The notes beneath the pieces are model-generated. The model searched no databases. It saw only the letters and a program-made list of their open reading frames with translations, and had not been told where the DNA came from. The position numbers and the translations under genes were made by a program. 64,000 bases of DNA from Piliocolobus tephrosceles (Eukaryota > Chordata > Mammalia > Primates > Cercopithecidae), in NCBI RefSeq assembly GCF_002776525.5, contig NC_045444.1, positions 31,974,198-32,038,197 of the forward strand, in the 5' to 3' direction. This document shows, piece after piece, positions 24,501 to 36,261 of this stretch. Numbering within the stretch: position 1 is the stretch's first letter; each line of letters opens with the position of its first letter.

Positions 24501-27500
24501 TTAATGTCTATTGGTCATCTCATTAATGCAAGAGCCCCAAGCCAAATCCTTAGAGTGTCTAGCAGGTCATATAAATGAATGCAATGGAGCCAAGTGAAAT
24601 ACAGCAGAAATCAAATCAAGTGTCATGGACTGAATGAACTTGGAAAGAGCAGCTACTGTTCAAAGTGTTGCTATCATGGAATGGAGGCTTCTTTAAGAAA
24701 AACTGGGATTTTGTGTAAAATTTTCTGATTCTTAAAGGTTGGCAAGTAATTCATACTTTAAACACTTTGTGTGGGCCAAACAAAACATGTCAGTGGGCAG
24801 GATTCTGCCTGTTAGCCACCAACTCCAGACCTTTGCTTTCATTCATTCTAAACAGTGCAATATGGTTTGTATTATGTGGTATTGGCAGGCAGGTAGTATG
24901 CGGAGCTAACGTGCCTGGATTTATTTTACTTATTAATTACTTTATATCCTGCCTTGTTCCCAGATGTATTTGAGATAGCTTGTTTAAAAAAATCATACGG
25001 TAATATAATAGAGTATTGAGGTGAAGGGAAAAAGGATTATAATCGTAAGTAGAGTCCTGGGGAGAAGTAATATAAAGAAATAAAAGATAAAAAGTGCAGT
25101 AAAGTTACCTAAGATGAGATGATAGCACTTCATTGAGCTTCATAGCAGCCAAAGCAAAAGTGGAAAAAAATCTGTTATAAGATTTATTTACATCATGTAT
25201 GAGGTAAAACACACTAAGTAATCAGGAGAAACATAGCTTTGCAAAGCACTAAGGTCATACAATGACTTATGCTAAAGGTCCAATTTTTCAGCAATAGAAT
25301 AACTTTTCTCCCCTATGAATGGTCTGGTAGTCTTATCTCTAGTAACTGAGATCAGTGAAAGCACCACCTAAACTAGAAACACAATATTTATACACCATTT
25401 TCAGGAGCCTTTGTCAAATAATATTATTTTCTCCTTCCTGCCCAAACAGATAACTAAAAAGGGAAACTTCTCCTGTCCCCACCGTGGATTCACCCATCCC
25501 TACTATCAGTAAACTTTGTGGCAAGAATTTTAATTAAAACCAGGACAGTTGTCAAAATTAAATTCTATTTAATATTCATTTAACACCTACAAAAAGTCAA
25601 GTATGGTGTTAAGTGCTTGGTAATTTACAAGGAGAAGTAAAGAAGAAAAAAGGTAACCAGCTTTTAATGAGCTTCACTTCTAGTAAAGGAAACAAATAGG
25701 TTCTCAAATAATTATAAGATGGTATGCTAGGTCACCTTTAAAATGTATTCAAAGCACAGAGGTAACAGAGAGAAGAGCATGATTATTTCTATCTTAGAGG
25801 GATAAGATAAAGCTCCCTAGAGTATATGTGGGATACTCAGAAACTTATATTAAATGATGATTAGAAGTTTGCAGGTGTCTTTTGAGAAAGATAAGGGGCT
25901 TATTGATACTCCCTCTTGGTAGCATCCATCTCATTCTTAATTAGGTTCACATCACTCCATTAAACAATTCTGGTGGCTCCCTTTTACTATTTCCCTTGCC
26001 TCCATATAACTCACTCCTACTGCCCACGTGTCAGAATTCTATTCATTCCAATTAGCTATCATCCCTCTAGCATATACATAGCTCCAAGAAAATTGATATT
26101 TTCTATTCTGGTTTCCCTACTCTATCCTTTATGACTCTAAGTTACATGGCATATGTGGCAGCCACACTTATCCTGGAACTTGCGCAATACCTATGGAACT
26201 CAGAATGCTTGTCAATATTGATTCACTGATGCCTCGTTACTCAGATATGCTGGCTACTTTAATCAGACTCACCAACCATAGTTAGCTCTCTTCCTACATC
26301 TTTAGTCTTTGGGTATTATTTTTTTCTTATTAATTCTTCCATTCCTTCTCTGTGGGCTAAACAACCTCTCTTTGCCCATAACTTCATGACAAATCCCATT
26401 ACTTCTCTGAAAATCCTCTCACTTTGCCCAGTGTGTTAGACCTAACTCCTCTTCAGGAAACATTGCATCAGTTTCTCAGAGTATTACAGCTGTTTAGCCA
26501 AACAACTATGGTTTTCGAAGAAAATACTGATGTATTCTATCTATTGCTTTATTATATCTAGTCTTCCCATTTTTACCTCTTACCTCTACAGTGGAAACTC
26601 TGCTAATGAAATAAAACACTCTTGATTAGAAAGACAAGACACTTAAAATATAGAATTCAATTATATTTTAACTCCACATCCTAAGACAAAGAAAACAGAT
26701 TTAGCAAAAGAGCATCAGAGATACTTCTGTGGTTATCTACAAATGCCAGTTTCTCTTTCATACATATTGAAATTCAAGGAGGGGCAAAGGAATCAGAAAA
26801 GAAAAGCAAACAAATATTAGAAGACCAGACAGATTATTAAATTCAATGTTTAAAAAAGTTCATAAATGTTGAGAAGAAAATTAAAAGACAGTTATAAAGA
26901 CACAAATTCAGTCCTAAACCTCCCACTTTGAGGAGTCAACATGGCTTGCACTCTAAACTTGGTTATGAGTTCTGCTTTTAATAAGATGCAGAGGATCTCA
27001 CAGGTAAGTGTGTTTAGACAGGAAGAAACATTACCTCTGATGAGCTGGTGTGCTTTAATTTAGAGAGAGTAAGGGGTCTACACTTCGCAGCAGTATCTTT
27101 CCCTAAATCCACAAGTTGACATAGAAGCACCATAGTTGAGTAAAGGACAGGACACATTTAAGTTATAAAATTTTGTATCTCTTGACTTAGATTTGCATTC
27201 CTTATAAATTGTTTCTGGCTATCCCTTACAGCAGTATATAACTTCCCCCAAAAAAAAGTTTCCAAGAAGAAGAATGGCCCCAAAGAGGAGGAACGTTCTC
27301 ATAAACATCAGGAGGACAATGAGTAATTTCTCCTTCATCAAAAGAAGGGATTAGAAGAGGGAGATTCAAAGAGATAGGAACTGCAGGAGATTATATGACC
27401 TTTAAAGTATAGAGGAAGAAGATTCTTTGCCAAGTGTGGGACGTAAAAGAGTGCAGAATGTGAAGAAATTCAAGCAACAGAAAGGAGACCAATATACTTC

Positions 27501-27754
27501 CACAGCTAATTTGCTTTTGCTAGCAATTCATTTTCACTCCAATTTCAAAATAATTTATTTCTGTCAAGGGCAATGCCAGCTATTTCAGTATACAGGAAGA
27601 ACCCAGGAAGAACTAAAGTCATTGAGATAACAAACAGCTACTCCCTGTGTCTGTTAATAGATCAGCCTCGGATCCTAATTTGCACCCTGTTGGTAAGGAA
27701 GTTGATATCTCAGTGCTGTTGCTCCCATAGTTTCAAAAACGGGTTGAGGAATAG
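21584..27754. other. Unique sequence; no gene or clear transposon
   Basis: About 6 kb with no transposon I can assign confidently. Minor features are a 9-bp-stem hairpin at 23392-23425 and a T17 tract at 24010-24026. Frames such as 22487-22774 (-) and 24005-24295 (-) are short and featureless. Part of 26.3-26.5 kb faintly recalls L2 phrasing but is too weak to call. Confidence 0.5.
23392..23425. repeat. Short perfect inverted repeat (9-bp stem, 16-nt loop)
   Basis: 'catccagag' at 23392-23400 pairs with 'ctctggatg' at 23417-23425. It lies in unique sequence. It is too short to claim a function. Confidence 0.85.
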
Positions 27755-27782
27755 AAAAAAAAAAAAAAAAAAAAAAAAAAAA
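27755..27782 (+). repeat. A28 homopolymer tract
   Basis: An uninterrupted run of 28 A. It could be the tail of a retroposed sequence, but nothing upstream resembles a known SINE, LINE or processed mRNA to me. A simple homopolymer expansion is equally possible. Confidence 0.95.
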
Positions 27783-28256
27783 GCAGATTCAGAGAGTTAG
27801 AAGAGACATGGAGGAGGTTTTACGGACCTGGGGTTTGCATTTATTTTTTTAATGGTTAAAAATAAACCCATTAATTTAAGTCTCTAAGAACATCTTGGGT
27901 CTTAATAACAGAGTTGGCAAAGCTGCTGTGAGAGAAACAATAAGAAATAAACTTAGTTTTCCTTTTAACATACAATTATTGTCTTACTAAATGTCAATTT
28001 AATCCCTATTTGAGACATGTAATTTAAATTGTGACCAAAAATATTATAGGCATGCTGAATACTTCTAATTAAATCAGGTGGCCTTATTTTAATGAAGGGA
28101 GAATTTGGAGGCAATACCAATTGCAGTAACAAGCTGATGACTTGTTTTTCACAGTCAACATATTATTAGCATTGGGACCCCAGAAAGAGAGTAATTATTT
28201 TTTTAAATAAACTTTTACAATTAAAGACTAGGTACACATAACATAGTCTACCCATG
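27783..28256. other. Unique sequence; nothing recognised
   Basis: AT-rich sequence between the A-tract and the TTTC array, with no gene or transposon seen. Confidence 0.5.
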
Positions 28257-28260
28257 GGTT

Positions 28261-28350
<90 letters not shown>

Positions 28351-28792
28351 TTCCTTCCTTCCTTCCTTCCTTCCTTCCTTCCTTCCTTCCTTNNNNNNNN
28401 NNNNNNNNNNNNNNNNNNNNNNNNNNNNNNNNNNNNNNNNNNNNNNNNNNNNNNNNNNNNNNNNNNNNNNNNNNNNNNNNNNNNNNNNNNNNNNNNNNNN
28501 NNNNNNNNNNNNNNNNNNNNNNNNNNNNNNNNNNNNNNNNNNNNNNNNNNNNNNNNNNNNNNNNNNNNNNNNNNNNNNNNNNNNNNNNNNNNNNNNNNNN
28601 NNNNNNNNNNNNNNNNNNNNNNNNNNNNNNNNNNNNNNNNNNNNNNNNNNNNNNNNNNNNNNNNNNNNNNNNNNNNNNNNNNNNNNNNNNNNNNNNNNNN
28701 NNNNNNNNNNNNNNNNNNNNNNNNNNNNNNNNNNNNNNNNNNNNNNNNNNNNNNNNNNNNNNNNNNNNNNNNNNNNNNNNNNNNNNNNNNNN

Positions 28793-28838
<46 letters not shown>
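28257..28838. repeat. Compound (TTTC)n-(TTCC)n array with 400-bp assembly gap
   Basis: The left side is TTTC units (about 28257-28347) changing to TTCC units (to 28392). Exactly 400 N follow (28393-28792), and TTTC units resume (28793-28838). The true length and internal structure are unknown because of the gap. The large Ser/Phe/Leu or Lys/Glu/Arg frames across it are repeat translations through N and are not genes. Confidence 0.97.
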
Positions 28839-28839
<1 letters not shown>

Positions 28840-30309
28840 GTGCTATTTGAAATAGATATAGACTAAACAAATTAAATGTGCAAAAACACACCTGGTCCTT
28901 ATCTAACCAACAGCTAAACCTTGGTATAAGAACTATATAAACTTATCAGCTGCTTTCTTTGCTCAGTTAGCATTGTCTTCTGGGTTTATTTTTTAAGACG
29001 TAGAGTATGCATGGTAATCACTTAGACATTTAAGGCTTTTTTAAGCTTTATGGAATAAAATATAAATTGTTTACTGAATCGGGGTACGGATAGGAGATCT
29101 AAATTCTCTTACTTTTAATATTTCTTTTTGAAATCTGCCTTTCTGGACAGAAATTTCAAGCAACAGTTCCCAGCAAACATATGGGGAAGCCCACTGGAAA
29201 TATTGTAAGGTAAATTAATAATGGCAGGTGCCAGCATGTCTGGGTGTTGTTTATGCTGAAGAGTCCTGCATTCTTTATGTTTTGAAATTATTCTGTTGTA
29301 ACCACTTTCAGATTCTTTTAGTCTGGCAATGCATTCTACTCTCCAAAGGTGTCTGCATTTATTTGACTACAGAAAATTTTACTTTAGTAAAGGGCAGCTT
29401 AACCTTTGTTTCAATTTGAGGTGAGTTAAAGGTCACTGTAATTATTTGCTGTATTATTTGTGTCAGATTTGAATTACTATGAATACAGCACATGCATTGC
29501 CCTTTATTATGAAATAAGCTAAAAGTAACCCAACTTCTGCATCCAGCCAGCATGTTTTATGGAACCAATCAGTGTTGCAGAACGTTTTCAAGGTTCTCTC
29601 TTGGACTGTGATTGACTGAAAGTGCTTGAGGTTAAGGTTCTTTCCCAGAGGGAGGAAAAGAGACGATTTAACATGGCAGCTCAGTCTTCCCCCACCTCTA
29701 GCTATGTTTTTGATGGCTAGCAGCCAGCATATGGACAGAGTGGGGTTCAAGGCTATTAGAGAAAAACTGCAAGCAGTCACTGTTGAAACAAATACATAGA
29801 CAGGGGACTAGAGGATTGGACTTACTGAGCAGAGGATGATTTCAGAACAGATATGCAAGGATCCTCAACTATTCAATGAGGAAAAATTCAAAGTTAAAAC
29901 ATGCTGATTGAGATATGGAAACTCTGTGAAAAATAAGGAGAAGATGAAGGAAAAGTTTTGAACTTAAGTAAGTTAGGGCATAAAAGTGGGTGAACCTTTG
30001 TTCTTGGTCTTTACCCTTCAATTACGGAAAGAAAATGATGCATCATAACATGTTGACCCCACCTTTAAACACATACACCCATGTCAGCCAAAGATAGTTA
30101 TGCATGATTCTGATGACAAAGAAATATCAAGGTTCAGTTAGTGACTGAACTACATTAGTGTGGAGTTTGTTTACTTGGGAGGATGTATGATGGGATAGAA
30201 ATGAGTAGCACATTTAAATACAGTGAAAACAATGAAATTTGTTCTTCCAAATTAAACAGGTGTGGAAAAGTGGAGAGTATCTTTTGCTCATATAAAGATA
30301 CTATTATCC
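28839..30309. other. Unique sequence; no gene recognised
   Basis: No transposon recognised. The - strand frame 29463-29780 (105 codons) has no domain or signal I can support, and overlapping frames on both strands suggest chance. Confidence 0.5.
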
Positions 30310-30420
30310 TTTCTGGATGATTAATGCATTTGTAGCACATAGAAAGTGACTGGCACATACTAAGCATTTAATAAATGTCAGCCATTATTTATTGTCACTG
30401 TCACTATTACTGTTATTAGT
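30310..30420 (-). mobile_element. MIR (or L2 3'-end) fragment
   Basis: 'gactggcacatactaagca' followed by 'tttaataaatgtcagccatt' matches the reverse complement of the MIR 5' region (the 'ctggcacatagtaagcgctc' block followed by 'aataaatgttagc'). L2 3' ends share a very similar phrase, so the family call is not certain. Confidence 0.6.
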
Positions 30421-30839
30421 CAAATGCTTAAGAGTAAAAACTATATCTATAGGAAATGAAGACTTTTGGCACAAGTGAAAGAGAAGGTAAAATGAAAGCC
30501 AACTGTATTTCTCTACAACAAAATAATTCAGTATGGATAAGATTTGGTGAAAAGTCTCATTCAAGATATGGGCAGAAGATACCCACATAATTAACACTAC
30601 GATCACAAAAAGAGAAGAAAATATGGCCAGGGTAGAAATGAAAAACACAAAAACATAGGTAAATATTGATGGTGATGGTAATTATAGCCCAACAGCTAGC
30701 CAGGATTTTACTTATTCAGGATAGAAATCCAGTATTCAGTTATGGCCAAAATTTTCTTCCTTTAAGATTCTCAACCAATCTTTTTGAAACACAATAAATA
30801 ATCTCAAACTAAATGAGCTGTCACTGACAGTACATATGG
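30421..30839. other. Unique sequence; nothing recognised
   Basis: Short AT-rich spacer between the MIR-like fragment and the ancient L1M, with no gene seen. Confidence 0.45.
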
Positions 30840-32001
30840 TTTTTAAAGCAACTTTTTTGAGTATTTTTTACATGTCATAATTTAAATATTATAATATTCA
30901 CTCATTCTAAGTGTACAATTGAACAATTCCAAGTAAATTTACAGAGTTGTACAACTATTTTCCTCAATTTGAGAATTTTAATGGCTTTGAGATCAAATTC
31001 ACTATCATATCATTTACTCACTTAAATTTTACAATCCAGTGGTTTTTCGTATAGTCACAGAAAGACTTGGATAGCCATCAGTACAAACTAATTTTAGAAC
31101 ACTTTCATCATCCCCAGAAGAAACCTTTGACTCATTAGCTTCACTCCTATTTTTCCCAAATCCATCTTCCCCTAGTTCTAGGCAATTACCAATCAACAGT
31201 CTGTCATGACAGATTTGACAGTTATGAGCATTTCATATAAACAGAATCACACAATATGTGCTATTTAGGAGGGATTTGTTTCTTTCATTTATCAAATATT
31301 TTCAAGGTTCACCCATGCTGTAGCATTTGACCAATCCTACATTCCTTTTTATTGTTGAGCAATATTCCATTATATTAATACACCACAGGTTTTTAAATCA
31401 TCAACTAATTAATGTTTGGGTTTTTCTACTTTTGGCTATTAAGAAAAATACTTCTTTGGACATGTAAATTTTTGTGTGAACATGTGTTTTCATTTTTCTT
31501 GCACATGTATGTAGGGATGGAGTTCTTGGGTCAGAAGACAAATCTGTGTTTAACATTTTAGGAAACTGCCAAATTATTTTCACAGCATTTACACAATTTT
31601 ACATTCTCATGAGCAATGTATGAGGATTCAAATTTTTCCTTGTCAACACTCATTTTTAAAGTTTTTTGTAATAAGCATTCTAGTGAGTGTGAAATAGTGT
31701 TTCATTGTGGTTTTGATTTGCATTTCCTTAATTACTAATGACATTTAACAACTTTTCATGTGCTTAATGGCCATTTACATATTTTCTTTGAAATAATGTC
31801 TGTTGAGATATTTTGCTCATTTAGATTTTTTTTCTTTTTATTCTTGAACTTACATGTTCTGGATACTGGACATCTATTAGATATATGATTTACAGATATT
31901 TTCCTCTGTTTCATGGGTTGCCTTTTCACTTTCTAATAGTGTCCTTTGGTGATCAAGAGTTTTTAATGTTGCAGAGGAAGAGTTTATCTCTTTTCTCTTT
32001 T

Positions 32002-32030
32002 GTTGTGCTTCTGAAGCACAACATGCTTCA
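32002..32030. repeat. Three-arm overlapping hairpins in L1M
   Basis: 'gttgtgctt' (32002-32010) pairs with 'aagcacaac' (32014-32022). 'tgaagca' (32012-32018) can instead pair with 'tgcttca' (32024-32030). The middle segment is shared, so the two stems exclude each other. Confidence 0.85.
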
Positions 32031-32335
32031 TTTTGAAGAAACCATTGCAAATGCAAGGTCAGAAAGATCTACACTTGTTCACTTCTAAGAGTTTTATAGT
32101 TTCAGCTCTTACTTTTAGGTCTCTGATCTATTGCGGGCTATTTTGGTATGATGGCAGCAAAAGATTTCGACATCATTCTTTTGCATGTTAATATCTGGTT
32201 GTCCCAGCATCATTTGTTGATAATATTATCCCCACCCTTACCCCCAGTGTTAAACTGAATTGTCTTGAAATCATTTTTGAAAATTTTTTGACTATAAATA
32301 TAAGGGTTATTTTCTGGACTATTATCAGTTACATT

Positions 32336-32336
<1 letters not shown>

Positions 32337-32370
<34 letters not shown>
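32337..32370. repeat. T34 homopolymer within L1M
   Basis: A run of 34 T replacing a short T/A-rich part of the antisense ORF2 text, just before 'ctgtccttatgcca'. It is an expansion of a T-rich site, not a SINE tail, since L1M text continues on both sides. Confidence 0.9.
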
Positions 32371-34573
32371 CCTCTCTGTCCTTATGCCACTACCAGTTTT
32401 TATTATTATAATTTGTAGCAAGTTTTGAAATTGGTAAGTGTGAATTCTTCAACATTGTTTCTATTTTTCAAGATTACTTTGACTTTGCTGGAGGCACTGA
32501 ATGTTCACACGAATTTTAAGATCAGTTCACCAATTTTGCAAAGAAATAAAACAGCTGGAATTTTGATAGGAGTTGCATAAGTCTTTTGATTGATTTGGAG
32601 TATATTGCCATCTTATCAATATTAACTCTTCCAATCCATGAACATGGGATGTGTTTCATTTTATTTAACTATTTGACTTTCCTTAATGATACTTTATACT
32701 TTTAGAAGCATAAGTTTTGCACTTATTTGGTTAAAATTCTTTCTATATTTTTTTTTTCTTTTTGGTACTATTATGTCAGCTTGTTCCCTTAATTTCATTT
32801 TTGGATTGTTCTTTATGAATTTATGTAATTAAATTGTATATGTTCATCTTGTTCATCTTGTACTCTGCAACCTTGGCCAAACATGTCTATTAGCTTTAAT
32901 AGTTTTTAGTGGATTCCTGAGGATTTTCTATATACAAAGTTTCCATCATATGCAAACAAATATTTTTACTTCCTTTTTTCAATCTGGGTATTTTTATTTT
33001 ATTTTACTGCCTAATTCTAGAACCACTAGTACAATATTAAATAAGTGTCAATAGAACAAACAACATCCTTGTAAAAAGAAGGTGATGAAGGAACTGAAGT
33101 CAATAATCTAATCTGTAATTGTAATACAATGGAAAAAGGAAAAAAAACCTAAAGAAAGCAAAATGAATAAAATAATAAAAGATATTAATTACTCTTTAAA
33201 TATTGGATAGAATTCAACAGTACAGGTATCTTTAACTAGGATGTTCTTTGTGTGAAGTGTTTAAATTACTAATTCATTGTCTTCACTAGTGATAGGCCTA
33301 TTGTGGTCCTTTATTTATTCTGGAACCTGTTTCAGTGGTTTGTCTTTCTACATATCTATCCTTTTAAGTTAACATAAGTGATATCTCCTTCCTCATTGTT
33401 GATTTTAGTAATATGAGTCTCAGTAATCTGAATTATATTTTTCTCTCTCTCTGGTCTATCTAGCTAAATATTTGCCAACTTTATGGATCTTTTCAAAGAT
33501 CCATTATATCAATATTTCATTTCCTTTGCCTTATTTTATTCCATTGTATTAAAATGACAGATTAGAGTATCAAAGTCAGTTCCTTCATCATCTTCATTTT
33601 GCTTTACTTTTTAATATAGACATTTACAGCTATAAATTTCCTTCTAAGCAACAATTTAGTTGCATCCCATAAGTTTTTATACATTGTGTCTTCAGTGTTA
33701 CTCATCTCCCTTAATTTCTCTTGTGATATCTTCTTTGACTCAATTATTATTTAGGAGTGTTTTGCTTAATTTTCACACATTTGTCAATTTCCAAATTTTT
33801 TCCATTACTGATTGAATTCTATTTTTTCATTATAGACAAATAACGTACTTTTTATAATTTTAATTCTTTTAAGTATGCACTCCTTTTAACTTGTAATCAT
33901 TTTGAAACCAAGCCTCTTTGTTTCTTTTATAGCCTAGAAAGATATGGTCTTTCCTGGAATGGTTTCATATCCCCTTGAAAAAAAGTATGTATTCTGCTGT
34001 CATTGGATGAAATGTTCTACAAATGTTCATTAAGATTTATTAATTTTTAAGAATTGTGTGGAAATCTTTTATTTTCTTGTCTAACTTCTGCCTTGTCATA
34101 GGATCTATATTGGAAATGTAGTATTGAGGTATCCAATTACTATTTTTCCTTTGTTCCTGTGAATCAATTTACCAATAGCTTTATTTCTTTATTCCAGTAT
34201 AACTTTGCGCCCAAGTCCCCTTTGTTGTATTTTATCAAATATTAAAAATTTCTCTATCCTGTAAAACAAAAAATACAATTCTATACATATTGCTTTCTAC
34301 AGCTGTTTTTAAATTAGTTAAGAGAACAAAAGAGGACATGCAAATTATATTCTCTTTTACAATTACAAATTACCTTTTCTGGTTCTCTCTCTCTCTGCCT
34401 CTCTTTCTTGTTGTTTCATCTTGTTTTGGGTGTATGTGCATGCATTTGGATAACTATCTGGGGTTACCTGCTTTCTGCTTGAAGAACTTATTTTAGTCTT
34501 TCTGCTAAGACATGTCAGCTAGCAACAAATTTTCTCTGTTTTTGTTTACTTGGGAATGGTTTTATTTTACATT

Positions 34574-34578
34574 CATTT

Positions 34579-34609
<31 letters not shown>

Positions 34610-34616
34610 TTTTATT
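34574..34616. repeat. (TTTA)n tract at the tail of the L1PA insertion
   Basis: ATTT units forming the complement of the A-tail of the antisense L1PA fragment. Together with the Alu at 21.26 kb it is a second tail-derived TTTA array in the window. Confidence 0.9.
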
Positions 34617-35285
34617 ATACTTTAAGTTTTAGGGTACATGTGCACAACGTGCAGGTTTGTTGCATATGCATACATGTGCCATGTTGGTGTGCTGCACCCA
34701 TTAACTCATCATTTACATTAAGTATATCTCCTAATGCTATCCCTCCCCCCTCCCCCTACCCCATGACAGGCCCTGGTGTGTGATGTTCCCTACCCTGTGT
34801 CCAAGTGTTCTCATTGTTCAGTTCTCACCTGTGAGTGAGAACATGTGGTGTTTGGTTTTCTGTCCTTGCAATAGTTTGCTCAGAAGGATAGTTTCCAGCT
34901 TCATCCATGTCCCTATAAAGGGCATGAACTCATCCTTTTTTATGGCTGCATAGTATTCCATGGTGTATATGTGCCACATTTTCTTAATCCAGTCTATCAC
35001 TGATAGATATTTGTGTTGGCTCCAAGTCTTTGTTATTGTGAATAGTGCCACAATAAACATACATGTGCATGTGTCTTTATAGCAGCATGATTTATAATCC
35101 TTTGGGTATATACCCAGTAATTGATGACTGGGTCAAATGATATTTCTAGTTCTAGATCCCTGAGGAATCGCCACACTGTCTTCCATAATGGTTGAACTAG
35201 TTTAGTCCCACCAACAGTGTAAAAGTGTTCCCATTTCTCCACATCCTCTCCAGCGCCTATTGTTTCCTGACTTTTTAATGATTGC
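34581..35285 (-). mobile_element. 5'-truncated L1PA (L1PA4-7-like) fragment, antisense
   Basis: The complement of a primate L1PA 3' end. A tail-derived TTTA tract is followed by the 3' UTR ('ggtacatgtgcacaacgtgc') and the C-terminal part of ORF2. On the - strand the frame 34818-35060 reads IDWIKKMWHIYTMEYYAAIK, typical of the L1PA ORF2 C-terminus, but other stretches are frameshifted. It truncates at 'taatgattgc' and is followed by host L1M text. The repeated 'cattttt' (34574-34580 and 35286-35292) fits a short target duplication. The L1PA4-7 range is judged from 3' UTR wording and implies insertion in the catarrhine lineage. Confidence 0.9.
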
Positions 35286-35340
35286 CATTTTTTAAAGTTA
35301 GTTTTGCTGGACACAAAGTTCCTAGTTGATAGTTTTTTTT

Positions 35341-35418
35341 CTTCTTCTTCTTCTTCTTCTTCTTCTTCTTCTTCTTCTTCTTCTTCTTCTTCTTCTTCTT
35401 CTTCTTCTTCTTCTTCTT
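35341..35418 (+). repeat. (CTT)n trinucleotide array in L1M ORF1 remnant
   Basis: About 26 perfect CTT units between 'gttgatagtttttttt' and 'tcagcactttaagtatg'. The corresponding site in L1M relatives is a T-rich stretch ending in CTTTCAGCAC, so the array grew in place. On the opposite strand it translates as poly-Glu, which is not a gene. Confidence 0.95.
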
Positions 35419-35481
35419 TCAGCACTTTAAGTATGTCAACTCACTGCTTTCTGTTCTAGCGTTTCTGAATAGACATTACCT

Positions 35482-35516
35482 CTTAATCTTATTAAGATTC
35501 ACTTAATAAGATTAAG
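35482..35516. repeat. Perfect 15-bp hairpin (5-nt loop) in L1M
   Basis: 'cttaatcttattaag' (35482-35496) is followed by the loop 'attca' and its exact reverse complement 'cttaataagattaag' (35502-35516). It lies in the antisense ORF1 remnant of the ancient L1M. Confidence 0.95.
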
Positions 35517-35947
35517 TATCTGATAAAGTTTTGCTACTTTCAAGATGTTCTCTTTGTTGTTACCTTTAAACACTCATACTAGGATGTTCTGGGGTGTGGT
35601 CTTTTGCATTTTTCCTACATAGAGTTTGTTGAGTTTGGGGATGTGTAAATTAATGTTTTTATCTTATTTTTAAAGTTGTCAGACATTATTTCTTCAAATA
35701 CTATTTGTTCTTTTCATTTTTTCCTCCCCTTCCAGTTCTACATTATGCATATGTTGGTGTGTTACTGGTGTCCCACACTTCTCTGGCGCTCTGAATATTT
35801 TCCTTTACTCTTTTTCTCCCATTCGTCTATATGAAGTTATCTTCAAAGTTGCTGATTTTTTTTTTTTCTTATGTTAGATCAGATCTGTTGTTGAGCTTTT
35901 TGGTGAAACTTTCATTTTGGTTCTTGTACTACTAAGCTTTGGCATTT

Positions 35948-36130
35948 TGTCCTCTTTCTCCTCCTCCTCTCCTCCTCTCCTCCCCCTCCTCTCCTCTCCC
36001 TCCTTTTCCTTCTTCTTCTTCTCTTCTTCTTCGTCGTCGTCTTCATCTTCATCTTTGTCTTCTTCTTCCTCTTCATCTTCTTCTTCCTTCTTCTTTCTTC
36101 TTCCTCCTCCTCCTCCTCTTTCTTCTTTTT
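35948..36130 (+). repeat. 180-bp polypyrimidine tract (CTC/CCT/CTT/CGT units)
   Basis: Nearly uninterrupted C/T, in order CTC/CCT units, CTT units, three CGT units, mixed CTT/CAT, then CTT and CCT again. It lies inside the L1M remnant. Ser- and Leu-rich frames across it are repeat translations. Confidence 0.95.
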
Positions 36131-36261
36131 AACATTTTGTCTTCTTCTAAATATTTTGTCTTGTTATTGCTAATGGTCTCCACTTGAGAGATATTGTGAT
36201 CATGCTTTCCTTTACTTCTTTGAGCATAGTTTCCATTAGTTTATTTTTTTTAACATATTTT

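Noticed and set aside
28166..28891. Long open frames of about 200-240 codons on both strands
   Set aside because: They are translations of the TTTC/TTCC array through 400 N, so there is no real coding sequence.
35033..35425. 130-codon - strand frame starting with poly-Glu
   Set aside because: It is the CTT array read in antisense, joined to L1M and L1PA ORF fragments. It is not a gene.
35917..36187. Ser- and Leu-rich frames
   Set aside because: They are translations of the polypyrimidine tract in an L1M remnant.
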